64,000 bases of DNA from contig JALBUN010000048.1 in the NCBI GenBank assembly GCA_025174535.1, positions 1,240,001 through 1,304,000 of the forward strand, written 5' to 3'. The translations under genes and the position numbers were made by a program. This document shows positions 1 through 10,578 of the stretch, in pieces. The notes beneath the pieces are model-generated. The model saw only the letters and a program-made list of their open reading frames with translations. It ran no database searches and was not told the DNA's origin. Position 1 is the stretch's first letter. The number at the start of each line of letters is the position of its first letter. This DNA is from Cantharellus purpuraceus. Its lineage: Eukaryota; Basidiomycota; Agaricomycetes; Cantharellales; Hydnaceae.

Positions 1-119
1 CAATCAACAATGATACAGTGGAGAAACGAGACGAGATGATAGAGCTACAGTTGGAAACGCAAGAAAGGAACAAGGAAAACTGAAATATCAATTGTGTATC
101 TCCTCAGCGAATCAACAGT

Positions 120-641
120 CTACCTCAAACTGATGCCAAACGGCATGGCGCTCCAGACATGCGCGACCCTATTTTGATGACGCTTTATGCATTCTACATA
201 CTCTCCATACACGAGTTTGGAGAGCTCGAGCATGCCGGTGACCGGGCATTTAACAGCATCGTTGAAAGGGAGTATGCAAAGGAGATCGTAGGCGGGTATA
301 CGGGTGCGGGGCCGCGAAGGGTCCGCGAGAAAGGTTCGGTGACCGAAATGACGAAAGACGAAGATATCGACATTGCGTTCGTGTGAAGAATGAGTGCGAG
401 CAGCTGATAGGATAGAGTCAGCAAGTACTGCTGTGAGAGGCGCGGTGAGACACGAACCTTGGACAAGCACTACCTCGTGGCATACAACGGCGACAGCAAG
501 GGCTCCACTATTCATTTTGTGGGATATATGGATACAGATGAGGGTATGAAGCGAGTGTGAGGTCCCTAAGGAGTGTAGAGGGTAGTGCGAAAAACCACGA
601 GAGGGCAATGAGACAGCCAGGGAAAAGAGCCTTATATACAC
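120..641 (-). CDS. unassigned ORF region, hypothetical
   Basis: A 173-codon minus-strand frame is open here, but two other frames over the same stretch are also open: a plus-strand frame at 159-386 and another minus-strand frame at 194-466. Coding assignment is therefore ambiguous. One possible reading starts at an internal Met near 521 (MNSGALAVAV) and splices at a GT shortly after, with an AG near 404. I recognise no domain, signal peptide or membrane segment. It may be a small fungal-specific gene or chance open frames. The first 120 bases of the window show nothing I can name. Confidence 0.2.
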   Translation of the reverse strand: MYIRLFSLAVSLPSRGFSHYPLHSLGTSHSLHTLICIHISHKMNSGALAVAVVCHEVVLVQGSCLTAPLTAVLADSILSAARTHSSHERNVDIFVFRHFGHRTFLADPSRPRTRIPAYDLLCILPFNDAVKCPVTGMLELSKLVYGEYVECIKRHQNRVAHVWSAMPFGISLR

Positions 642-943
642 CCAGTCATGAGCCTTGAGGCACGGAAAACTTTACTGTTTTGCCAAACAGCGCCAGATTT
701 AAACAATGAACCACAGGTACAAGAGGCAGCAAAGGCGCCGCCAAACATGGCAGGTACGCACCGGTGCTTTGGTCAAGCGGACAAGCGGACATGAATATTA
801 CACACAGTCACCCACAGCCGCTTATGTAACAATAAGCTCCCCCTTCACTGTGAGCATAACTTTGCTTAAACATTGCTGCAGAGCTACAATTGAAGATATA
901 ACTCTGGATAATTATAATTCAAAAACATCCGCAAGAACGTTGG

Positions 944-1310
944 TTACTCCATGTCGTCCGAGGAGTCGTGGTCCGAATCCTGGCCACGTTCATCCCGTCG
1001 CTCCTGCTTCCTGGCCGCTAGTGAATGGTCCTTCATCCGTGCATGATGAGCATCCCGGGTATCCATGAATAATTTCCATGCTGGCGGTGGGAGGCTGACA
1101 GGCGGACCATGACTTCGCTGTATGGCACTTCTCGTGTCAGTGAGGCAGGAGACACTTGTCGGTTGATGATCGCGCGGTAGATACTGTAGCAGCGAACTAA
1201 AAGGCATGTGGAGAACTTCGTGTGGCAAATAGGGCCAAAAACATCGGTTCGCGGTGAGCGTAAAGATCTTGACCTCGACTGTATCTGTTCTATTGTCTTT
1301 GTCAACAACT
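944..1310 (-). CDS. hypothetical small protein with acidic C-terminus, 5' end unresolved
   Basis: The minus frame ending at 944 reads IQVVDKDNRTDTVEVKIFTL, then a hydrophobic/proline middle, then a charged tail finishing in an Asp/Ser run (DSDHDSSDDME). The frame is open from about 1310, and an AG acceptor just upstream suggests that an earlier exon lies in 1320-1640. An overlapping frame (1033-1323) is also open, so the choice rests on the protein-like composition and acidic end. No family recognised. If real, it is transcribed away from the BRAP2-type gene at 1752 and shares the intervening 400 bp as a promoter. Confidence 0.35.
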
Positions 1311-1751
1311 TGAATAAGGACACGATCTCAGTAAGCCCATTGTATAAACCCGAAAAAGATGAACCGACTTCTCACGAGCACCACTTCGTCATAGTGCAGA
1401 GCGATTGCCCAACGAGGACATGTAAAAGTGGCGCCATGTTGGACTGGCTTCAAAGGTGGCATGCCGTGACAAGGGAAGGAACAACTAGAGGGTCGCAACG
1501 CAGATGAGGAACTGCAGATGGCCTGCCTGCCTTTAAGGAAAACCTTGACAAGGGGGCTTTTGTCTCACAAACCGGGGAAGTTGAAGAGAGTGGGCTTGTC
1601 CACATGAGCCACCCGCATAGCTGAGCTAAGAGTAGAAGACAAGAACCGGTGCCAAAGCAATTTTTAGTCTAGGTTGCTGCCGTTAGCTCAATTGTAGTGC
1701 CACATTGTGACAGTGTGACTTTCCGTAACACCCGCCAATGACGAGCGAGGC
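1311..1751. other. gap between divergent genes; probable promoter plus an unresolved upstream exon
   Basis: About 440 bp between the small minus-strand ORF and the BRAP2-type gene. Short minus-strand open stretches (one around Met 1463, another beginning near 1618 with MRVAHVDKPTLFNFPG before a GT) could be first exons of the minus gene, but I could not connect them in frame. Otherwise nothing recognised. Confidence 0.3.
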
Positions 1752-3797
1752 ATGAACTCATACCGCATCTGCCTACGCCTTGCGCATAGTGACAAAACTT
1801 TTCCCTTCAAGCCTGCCTCGTTGTTCGAGAAACTCCCTATTAAATTACCATACAAAGCTAACCGTGTGAAAGCGGAAGCCACTGAATCGGCCGGCAAGAC
1901 AACCAACGACTGGCGATTTGGACCTATCACCATAGACTGGTTAGATCAAGAAATGACTTCCACAGGATCGTCTGGTCTCTCAGCACAAGAAAAGGATGCA
2001 TCCTCTTCGAACACACAACGTCGTAAGCTTGCCGAAGACTCCTCTCTCCATGTGGCGTTCTGAGTGTTTTGTTAAGATATCAAGTCCAGCACAGCAACCG
2101 CCCAGTTCCTTCCGAAACCTTCAACGCAGACGGGATCGACAGAGCTTCCCGAGGGCACCGTGCACATTTTCCGAGATACTAGTGGCTCTGAAAGCCCGGG
2201 TATATCATCTACCACTGCGCCCGTAGAAGCGACGTACGATGGCACCATTCTCGCGGTGCTCGCTGTTCCATCACACATGACACCTTCGGGTTTCCTTACA
2301 TTTGTAGCTCCCGCAGCTGAGAGCATGGCTCATCTCAGGATGATTCGGCAAGTTCTTGCAGCGTGCGATTGGATTCACCATTTCTGAACGCATATATGCA
2401 GAGACTCTTCTCCTAACCGTTCGTTAGTAGTCATCAAGTTTCGCAGTGTCGAGGAAGCCAGGGACTTTGTTCAAGAATACAATGGACGCCCTTTCAACGC
2501 AATGGAGGTATGTACGCACAATTGTGCCCAGGGATAAAATCCTCATGTTCTTAAGCCCGAGATATGCCACGTTGTAAACGTACTATCTGTGGAGATTGAA
2601 GCAAATGATGCCACATCCCTTGCTATCTCTCGTCTTGCCACTGCACAGGGAAACATGTATGAACTTCCAACGTGTCCCGTGTGCTTGGAACGCATGGATG
2701 CAGCAGTCACAGGACTCGTTACCGTGCCATGTTCGCACACGTTCCACTGTATGTGCCTAAGCAAATGGGGCGATAGCAGGTGCGCCCAGACTCGCTGCGC
2801 TTGAGATTTACGACCTCAACAGGTGTACGCTATCAGGTGTCCTGTCTGTCGGTACTCACAGACGCTTCTCTCTTCTCATCCGTCCAACTCGAGTGCACGC
2901 CGTAGCGCGTTTACGAGCACTGGACCATCTTTGTCCGTTTGCTTTGACTGCTCGTCAACCACCAATCTGTGGATTTGCCTTATATGCGGTAACGTCGGGT
3001 GTGGTCGCTATGGCCGCGCGCATGCACATGCGCATTATGAGTTAACAACTCATCTTTACTCCTTGGAGCTCGAAACCCAAAGAGTGTGGGACTATGCTGG
3101 AGACGGATATGTTCACCGTTTAATCCAGAACAAAGCAGATGGGAAGCTTGTGGAACTGCCATCAGCGTCATCCATGACTACTGCAGATGGGGTCGGCTCG
3201 CGGCTAGGGCCCGGGCCTGCAGACACACTCAATGCCGAGAAAATGGAAGCCATTGGGATTGAGTATTCGTATCTCCTGACCTCACAGTTGGATTCCCAAC
3301 GAGAGCATTATGAAGAGGAGAAGACGCATCTCGAGAAACTTCTCATGGCTGCTCGGGACAAAGTTGAGGCTCTGGAGAAAGAGATGCAAGGACGCATAGA
3401 AGCCCATCGAATAGAAGAGGAGCGACGCTGCCGTGAAGAGGAAGCGAGGAAGGCCGAGCTTATCAAGGAGCAATTGAAGGTAGAAAAGAGAGCAGACAAG
3501 TTCGCCGACATGGCACGGACGTTTGAAAGAGAGCTAAAGGAGGAACGTGCGGTGAGCGAGGGCCTCCTGAAAAACCTCAACAAGGTCAAGGAGAGAGCAG
3601 ATCGTGCTGATCGCGAGCGAGCCGAGATGGACTCAAGAATGAAGGACATGGAAGAGCAACTCCGGGATGTCATGATATTCTTGGACACAAAGGATAAGAT
3701 CCAGAAAGAGGGAGGCATTGAGGAAGCAGTGGGTGGGACAGTCGAATTGCCACCCACATCGCCGAGTAGAGGAAAGAAAAAGAAGACAAAGAAGTAG
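1752..3797 (+). CDS. ETP1: BRAP2/ETP1-type RING and UBP-zinc-finger E3 ubiquitin ligase
   Basis: Homologue of BRCA1-associated protein BRAP2 (yeast ETP1), a cytoplasmic ubiquitin ligase. Order of parts: an N-terminal strand-rich segment (MNSYRICLRLAHSDKTFPFK) with the WRFGPITIDW motif; a BRAP2/RRM-like domain (2170-2510); a C3HC4 RING starting CPVCLERMDAAVTG, with C-S-H-T-F-H and, after a short intron, CPVC; a ZnF-UBP domain (CFDCSSTTNLWICLICGNVG, then the CGRY and HAHAHYELT histidines); and a long Lys/Glu-rich coiled coil ending in a basic KKKKTKK tail. At least four short introns split the first half, while the last 970 bp are one exon. The start was chosen because the N-terminal motif follows directly. 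The order matches the family exactly. Yeast ETP1 acts in ethanol response and Nth1 turnover; the role here is inferred. Confidence 0.9.
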
Positions 3798-3910
3798 ATT
3801 TTGACAGAAGGACACGCAAATAATAATACGCCAAAAAGATACCGGACTCAACACAGTTGTTTTGCGATCTCTGAGGAAGGCGTGCCATCGTACATGGGGT
3901 ATACAAATAT

Positions 3911-5707
3911 TTAATACACGGCAGGCGAGAAATCGAGGATCGCACGAGGGCCATGGCTGGCATAGTCTGCTTTGGACAGGTAATTTTTACTTGTCGAGTC
4001 GTTAAATGCAAGCTGCAAAAGCAGTCGGTCAGCGTACCGCTCAGTGGTGACATGTATTTACCTTGGCAACTATGCATGTTCCCAAGAATGCGGCTAGACT
4101 ATCCCCTTTGTCACGGTAATCGCCAAAATAGTCGGGCACTTTGACGAAATTGACGTGTTTGTTATTTTGGCTGTCGCTGAGTAAATACGGGTAAAGTCGC
4201 GATTGGAGAGCAGGTGCCAAGCCTAGCGTTCGATTTGTTCAACAAGATCAATGCGAATGCAAGTCTGGGATGCAAACCTTTGACGCTGTTTGCTATATCG
4301 CCCGAAATGAAGACTCCACTCCAAACGAGCCATCGACGGTCAGCAGGGAGGGTATTAACTGCTGAATGCACTCCTTCTTGCAGAGGAATAACATTGTCGA
4401 GCAACACGTCTTTCGAGGCTGCAGCTATTGGCTGTAATAGAGTTGGATCAAACAGTGGTTCACAAAACCGATGTCGTTCTCTTCCAAGAGTTAATGTCTT
4501 TCCTCTGAATTCCACTGAGACGAGATCAAGGGCAGCGATTTCCCTTTCTCTCTCCCGCTCGGCCTGCGTTTGCTTGGCTGATGCCTTTTTCTTCGTTCCC
4601 GCCTCGATAGCAGCCTTTTCCTTCCCAGCAACCAAAAGCGCTGCTATGTTAGTTACTCCATCATCTTCCTCGGGTTGTGCGGTTTCCCCATCTGAAGGAA
4701 CCTTCACTAAGTTATCACGCCAGATTTGATGTGCAAGCTCGACGAGCAGCGCAGTCAACTCCTCCTCCGTCAGGAATTCGCCTTCAGATAATGTTGCGAC
4801 CAATTTCTGATTTGAACGAAAAAGCTTTGCGAGATAGAGTTCGCAATCTCTGATACCGACAGAAATATTGACCTCGTGTCTATGCTGAATGATTGAATCT
4901 GTGATTGGTGTGATTGTGGTGTTCGAGTAAGACACGTCGACGACAACACCATACAGAGCATTAGCAGCGAAGAGTTGCATCAACGGACGTTCGATGAGCA
5001 TGAAACCTGCGACATTAAATCGTTCAAAGAAGAGCTGAGCAAGTAATTCATGTGTAGCCCGGGAGAAAGACGACGGAACGCAGAGAGCCACAGGCGACTC
5101 GTTCTGTTTCCGGCGTAATTGAAGGCGGTTGAAGAGGACATGCTTCCTGAAAGAGAGCTGATAAGACGTAAGATATGTAAGACGAACGTCAGATATATAC
5201 CATAACGCCTCGACTTGTGGCCAACTTAGGATGTCGTTGCCTTCCTCTAACGGCCAATATATTTCGAGATTTTCTCCGGCAGCTATGGCTTCGTCCAGCA
5301 AGCTTCCTACAAGATATTCCGACACTTTCGCTTCGGGCATTGAGGGGCGTGAGCGACGAGGATGGATGTAAATAGTGGTTGGTTTACTGATGCCAGCTTC
5401 CTGCCCATTCATGACCATGCCCTCGTCCTGAATAGTAGCGCTTCCATTCCGGAACGCCGTCGAAAAGACATCAGAGGGTTCATCCGTCCCACCAATCAGA
5501 CTTGGCAGTTTTGAAGTGGACGCGTTTTTACGCAAGCCGACGCGTGCAGGAAATTCCTTTGGAGGCAGTCAGCGATATAATGGGACAGATTCACGAGATA
5601 CGGACAATAGAGGGCGCACGCAGGAAATCGCCAAGACCAATACCTGCCCTAATTGTCCTCCTACTGCTCTCAATGACAATCACGCTGGACTCGCGGAAGA
5701 CTGACAT
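3911..5707 (-). CDS. ARP9: actin-related protein, ARP9-like chromatin-remodeller subunit
   Basis: Actin-fold protein of the SWI/SNF-RSC ARP7/ARP9 class. The first exon (5707 inward) gives MSVFRESSVIVIESSRRTIR and a 49-nt intron joins it to FPARVGLRKN. The main exon carries the actin-like core (VSYSNTTITPITDSI, then RDCELYLAKLF). A 54-nt intron (5147-5200) is stop-free and a multiple of three. Near the 3' end an intron joins GDIANSVKG to LAPALQSRLYPYLLSD, restoring KVPDYFGDYRDKGDSLAAFLG, and the last exon ends DFSPAVY at 3911. What looks like a frameshift near 4162 is therefore an intron. The phosphate-binding loops of true actin are not obvious, as expected for ARP9. ARP7 or ARP10 are alternatives. 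Expressed away from ERG7 across 90 bp. Confidence 0.78.
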
Positions 5708-5797
5708 GAGGGGGCTGTGGGTATAAACAATGGTAAACAGCGTCTAAGAATGCTAGCGACATCGGACGATGAAAGAATTCTACGTTGACATTGATCC
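5708..5797. promoter_or_regulatory. 90-bp shared divergent promoter, ARP9 / ERG7
   Basis: Only 90 bp separate the start codons of ARP9 (minus) and lanosterol synthase (plus), so both genes must take their core promoters from this stretch or from each other's first exons. No TATA box is evident. Confidence 0.5.
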
Positions 5798-8604
5798 ATG
5801 GGTCACTTGACCAACGTACCCCTCAGTCCGTCTGCCAGGTCAGACTACTTGAGATGGCGGCTCAAGGCGGATGACAACGGTCGTCATATCTGGCAGTATT
5901 TGAAGACTGATGAGGAGTGTGCCGCCTGGCCACAGTCAACATATGACAAGTACTGGCTGGGTCTTGAAACTGTCAGTCAAATTATTGAACCATATATCAC
6001 TTGCATGTTTGTCTAATTGGCATTGTAGAATCTCCCGACTCTACCTCCGGCAAAAGACCCTCTCTCAGCGGCGCGAAACGGTTTCAAGTTCCTCAAAGCC
6101 CTTCAAGCCCCCGATGGCCACTGGACAGGAGAGTACGGCGGGCCTATGTTCCTCCTTCCTGGTTTGGTGATCGGGTCCTATGTTGCTGGAATGCCTTTCC
6201 AGGAAGTAGAGAAATATGAAATAATCCGATATCTCATGAATCGTGCGCATCCCGAGGATGGTGGGTGGGGACTGTGAGTGAATCGTGATTGTCCACTTTG
6301 CGAGTAAACAACCAATGAAAATAAAAGTCACATAGAAAGTCCTTCTACCGTCTTTGGCACCGCCATGAACTATGTAGCTGCTCGCCTTTTAGGAGCTGAT
6401 GCAGATCACCCAACGCTCGTCAAGGCTAGGGGCACACTTCACAAATTAGGTCCGTGGTTTTTTTTTTTTACCATGCTCCCGCACAAATTTACGAGCCACA
6501 GGCGGTGCGGCTGCCGTCCCATCATGGGGTAAATTTTGGCTTTCTCTCCTGAATGTATATGAATGGGAAGGCAACAATCCTATCCCTCCGGAACTTTGGT
6601 ATGGGTGTCTTTTGGCAGTATTCAAATAACTTATCAAACGACAGGTTACTTCCAGATTGGGTACCAATCCACCCTCACCGATGGTGGATTCACACACGTC
6701 AGGTGTATATCCCAATGAGGCATGTTTAGTTTTAATGACTATATTTCATGCCCTAATGCACCGTTATTCAATCTCAGCTATCTGTATGGTCTTCGCTTCA
6801 AAGCTCCAGAGGCACCAATTATCCTTTCCTTAAGAGAGGTATGGCGCCATAATCTCCCCCACGATAAGTGGCCTTATGTTATGTACAGGAGCTATATACC
6901 CAAAGCTACCACTCGATTGATTGGCCAATGCAACGAAACAATGTCTGCGAAGTTGATGTTTACGCGCCACATACATCTTTACTTAATTTCCTCAACTCCA
7001 TGCTAAGTTCGTATGAAATGTGCGCACTCCCCCCTGTGCGACGTCGGGCTTTGGACCGCGTGTATCGTCTGATTTGTGAAGAAGATGAAAACACCTCTTA
7101 TCAGGACCTGGGTCCTGTCAACAAAATGATCAACTTGGTATGCCGCGCGATTGTGGAGGGGCCCGAGAGCGTAGCATATCAGATGCACCAGTTGAAACGC
7201 AAAGACTTTATGTGGCTCGGACCTGAGGGAATGAGGATGTGCGGGACTAATGGCAGTCAATTATGGGATGCCGTAACTATACCCACTTGGAATTGTAGAT
7301 TCTAGCTGACCCGATACTAGGCATTCATAAGTCAAGCTCTGGTAGAGTCAGGCCTCGCTAATGAAGAAGAAAATCATGAAGCCTGTATCAAAGTTCTTGA
7401 GTGGCTTGATAACAGTCAGATTCGAGACAATCCACCACACTACGAAAGCGCGTACAGGCACACTTCTAAGGGTGCATGGCCTTTTTCTACTAAAGAACAA
7501 GGGTACACGGTTAGTGACTGTACTGGAGAGGGTCTAAAGGCCGTCATATACCTGCAGAAACATTTGTCGTATGTCACTCCGTCTTTTGCTCCTTGTTGCT
7601 CCCGACATGACCATCACAGTTATACACCATCGCTCGTCTCTGACAGACGGCTTTGTGATGCTGTAGATGTTATGTTATCTATGCAGAACAGTGATGGTGG
7701 TTTTGCTAGTTATGAGAAAATCAGAGGACCAGCCATTTTGGAGTGGATTAACCCCGCCGAAGTATTCGGTTAAACCCATGCCTTTCTCATCTTGACTATA
7801 TCACCGTCCTAACCTTGTTATATCCAGGTGATATCATGATCGAATACTCTTATCCTGAGTGTACGACCTCTGTGGTGACGGCTCTTTCGATCTTCAAGCG
7901 TCACTTCCCTAATTACCGCCGGGACGACATTGAGTATGCATCAAACTATTCACCTATACTTGTAACCATTAATGTACTGATCTATGGAAAGATTGACGAC
8001 CCGACGGGCTATCAAATATATTCATAATGTGCAACATCCTAACGGAGGCTGGTACGGATGTTGGGGCATATCCTTCACTTATGCCACTATGTTTGCTCTC
8101 GAATCCCTCTCTTTAGTCGGCGAGACGTACGGGACAAGTAGTGCAGTGAAGAAGGCCTGTGATTTTTTGGTTGGCAAACAAAGAGCCGATGGTGGTTGGG
8201 GCGAAAGCTATAAGGTGAGACACCTGACATCCATGCCCTCCTCAAGAACCGATCACTGTTCAAATCTAGACTTGCGAAACTGGCGACTGGGTCGCGCATG
8301 AGAACACACAGGTTGTTCAGACTGCTTGGGCAGCTTTAGCGCTCATGTATGCTAATTACCCCAAGCGAGAACCAATAGAGAACGCGGTAAAGCTCATCAT
8401 GACTCGCCAGCTACCGGTGCGTTTCCGCGATTTGTCTCGTACATTCATGCCGATTAGTGTTGTCAGAACGGTTCGTGGGCACAAGAAGCCATCGAAGGCA
8501 TATTCAACAAGACATGTGCTATAGCTTATCCGAACTTCAAGCTCTCATTTACCATGTGGACCCTTGGCAAGGCAGACATGTATTTGGCAAACTTGCCTAC
8601 ATAG
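5798..8604 (+). CDS. ERG7: lanosterol synthase (oxidosqualene cyclase)
   Basis: Cyclises 2,3-oxidosqualene to lanosterol, the first sterol of the ergosterol pathway, at ER/lipid-particle membranes. The spliced product is about 730 residues, the usual family length. It starts [20 protein letters not shown] and shows QW repeats ([55 protein letters not shown]), the DWPMQRN region and the catalytic-acid motif VSDCTGE near 7511. At least nine short introns. The C-terminus is complete ([11 protein letters not shown]). The motif has Gly where fungal enzymes usually have Ala (DCTAE); the protonating Asp and its Cys partner are present. Neighbours are housekeeping genes, not P450s or transporters, so a sterol role is favoured over secondary triterpene synthesis. 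Confidence 0.95.
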
Positions 8605-8809
8605 TTCAATAGAAAACCTTAAAGCTGCTTGTTTTCCTGTCTTGAAACCAAAAGTACTATTGGAATGTACTCTAATGTACCTTAGATCATAAGGTCAATA
8701 TTAATGATACGTGCCATGAAAATAATGGGCCATTGCTTCCACGCGTACGGCGCCTTCCACATCCAGCATTGAATTGTACGACTCAACTGCGTATGGTTCC
8801 TAGAGGATT

Positions 8810-9766
8810 ATGCGACCAATTCCCCCATTCGCACGAGTAGGCAACTTGCCAAAGCCGAAGCCTTCTTGTCCTTCATCACCACACCTATCGTTGCATTCAC
8901 CGCTGACGACGAGCAGTATATCTATCATTCGCTCGCTGCTGAAAAACACAAGCGATGATTCCCAGGTGACAAACACTGGAGCTGCAGTGCTCATCCCGCT
9001 TTGCAACGTGGATGGAAGACCTGGAATTTTGTTGGAAGTGCGTGGAAAGCTGAGGATGCATGGAGGTGAAGTGAGGTGAGTTGAACTGATACCGGCCTGC
9101 GCTGAGGTAGGGGCCGATATTCACGCTCTATACTAGTTTTCCGGGCGGTAAGGTAGACGAAGTGAGTGCTCATAGTATTCCCAGCATGCGTGACTATGAT
9201 TGGGATACGGATCCTGCGTTGGTCATAGACAGATGAATCTCCCGTAGCCACTGCTTTACGAGAGACTTGGGAAGAACTCGGTATTCTCCCTGAGCAAGTA
9301 GAGGTCCTCGGAGAACTGTGTCCACAGGAAAAATCTCTAAGTGGGTTAAGGGTTCGACCTTTTGTTGTACGCATCGTTACCAGGATCTCCGTGGATAAAC
9401 ATCATTTGACTCGCACAGGGATATATATCTCCACGTGGGTTACATCTGGAATCCGCAGCCCCCCCATCTTCAAGCCCTCTTCCTTCCCTGGATCTGGATA
9501 CTCTCACCCAGTCGCAAACAGAGGTGGCAGAAGTCTTCCACTTACCCTTCAGCGAACTTGTTAACCCTTCACGATTGCGACCTCATATGTTTCGGGAACA
9601 GCGACCGTACTGGGCCGTTGACGTTTCAGATAGAGTAAATAGTGTGGATGGCCGGATCGATGGGGAAACAGGCGGGATGGACGGTAGACGAGACGGTGCG
9701 CTGGAGGTTTGGGGACTGACGGGATGGTACCTTTCCCTGCTCATGCGCGCCCTGGAGCTATGGTAG
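8810..9766 (+). CDS. PCD1: Nudix hydrolase, CoA diphosphatase type
   Basis: Cleaves the diphosphate of CoA or its derivatives, usually in peroxisomes. The CoA-family signature LLEVRGKLRMHGGEVSFPGG runs straight into the Nudix box, GGKVDE-TDESPVATALRETWEELGI, with G, E, R-E-x-x-E-E and G in place. Two introns sit inside the box region (near 9075-9137 and 9162-9232); the second splices in phase 0 at the TAG acceptor. The 3' half contains PFSELVNPSRLRPHMFREQR, followed by a helical C-terminus (LTGWYLSLLMRALELW). No clear C-terminal SKL-type signal is seen. It ends 46 bp from the tail of the convergent VMA12 gene. Confidence 0.88.
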
Positions 9767-9812
9767 TACTATGACTAGACGTACGCGCAACATTTCCCTG
9801 GCTATAACGGCA

Positions 9813-10526
9813 TTACTCGTCGTTAAGCTGTGCTTGTCGCCTTCGCAAGCCACTCGACGTATCCCGCGCGGTCTTCTCGACTGCATTGACCCCTTCAGTG
9901 TTGTCGTCAACTTTTCTTTTCTTTTGCGCTCTGGTTATGGCTATTTGACGTCGTGATCGGTCCTTCCGTGCCTCCCAGATGAGGTAGAGTATTCCCTCTG
10001 AAACAGCGACCACCATAGCTATCATCAACGCAAATAGAACTCTCTAAACGATTTTCAATCAGGTTGAAGTTTACACGAGGGTACGCTAGCCACGTACCCA
10101 TTCGTCCCTCCAACCAGTTCGAGCGCTGGCCCACCACCCAGCATAGCCTGCTCCTCCAATACTCAATAGCGCGTTCAATAGGGCGGTGATCGCCTTACGG
10201 TCGCTGCGTGCGCGCTTTGCTTGTTCCACTACGTCCAGTGTAGAGATGTTCGGGGGAAATTTAGATGACGGACTAGTGATCGTGCCGGCCAATAACGATA
10301 CCATATTGTAATCATTTATTTCAAGAGCGCGTGCACGCAGCTGGTGGCGACCCTCTTCTGTACGCGTCCATTTTGAGATGCTTAAGAGTAAAGAGTGGGG
10401 AATTTCGCAGCGTGGATCATGGAAGCACAGGGAGAGACGTCCGTGTAAATCCTCGGGCAGTATTTCGGTCAATGGTTCAAGCGTTGATCGAAGGTGCGCA
10501 GGCAACGAGACTATGGTATCGGACAT
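9813..10526 (-). CDS. VMA12: VMA12-like V-ATPase assembly factor of the ER membrane
   Basis: Member of the VMA12/TMEM199 family, which sits in the ER with VMA21/VMA22 and assembles the V0 sector of the vacuolar ATPase. Two exons: the first gives a soluble N-terminal domain (MSDTIVSLPAHLRSTLEPLT) and a first membrane helix (TALLNALLSIGGAGYAGWWA). A 54-nt intron follows, and the second exon has another helix (VLFALMIAMVVAVSEGILYL) and a charged cytosolic tail with a KKRK cluster. About 220 residues with two helices, close to the yeast protein (215). The arrangement is diagnostic although the sequence is divergent. Start chosen as the first Met of the long exon. Confidence 0.75.
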
Positions 10527-10578
10527 TCAGCAAATTTGAGGCGCCCGAAGCTCGGCGTCTGTCGTTGATGTATTTTCC
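10527..10578. promoter_or_regulatory. 52-bp shared divergent promoter, VMA12 / ataxin-10 homologue
   Basis: The two start codons are only 52 bp apart on opposite strands. This is the shortest head-to-head spacing in the window; either the transcripts overlap at their 5' ends or the true start of one is further in. Confidence 0.45.

Noticed and set aside
3308..3757. Minus-strand Ser-rich ORF opposite the BRAP2-type coiled coil
   Set aside because: Antisense shadow of a Glu/Lys/Arg-rich coiled coil; low complexity and no motif.
4140..4230. Apparent frameshift near the end of ARP9
   Set aside because: A 55-nt GT-AG intron joins VKG to LAPALQSRLYPYLL and a further intron leads to a normal actin-like C-terminus ending at 3911, so the gene is intact.
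5798..9766. Triterpene secondary-metabolite cluster around the oxidosqualene cyclase
   Set aside because: Neighbours are ARP9, a Nudix hydrolase and VMA12; no P450, transferase or transporter, so ERG7 of sterol synthesis fits better.
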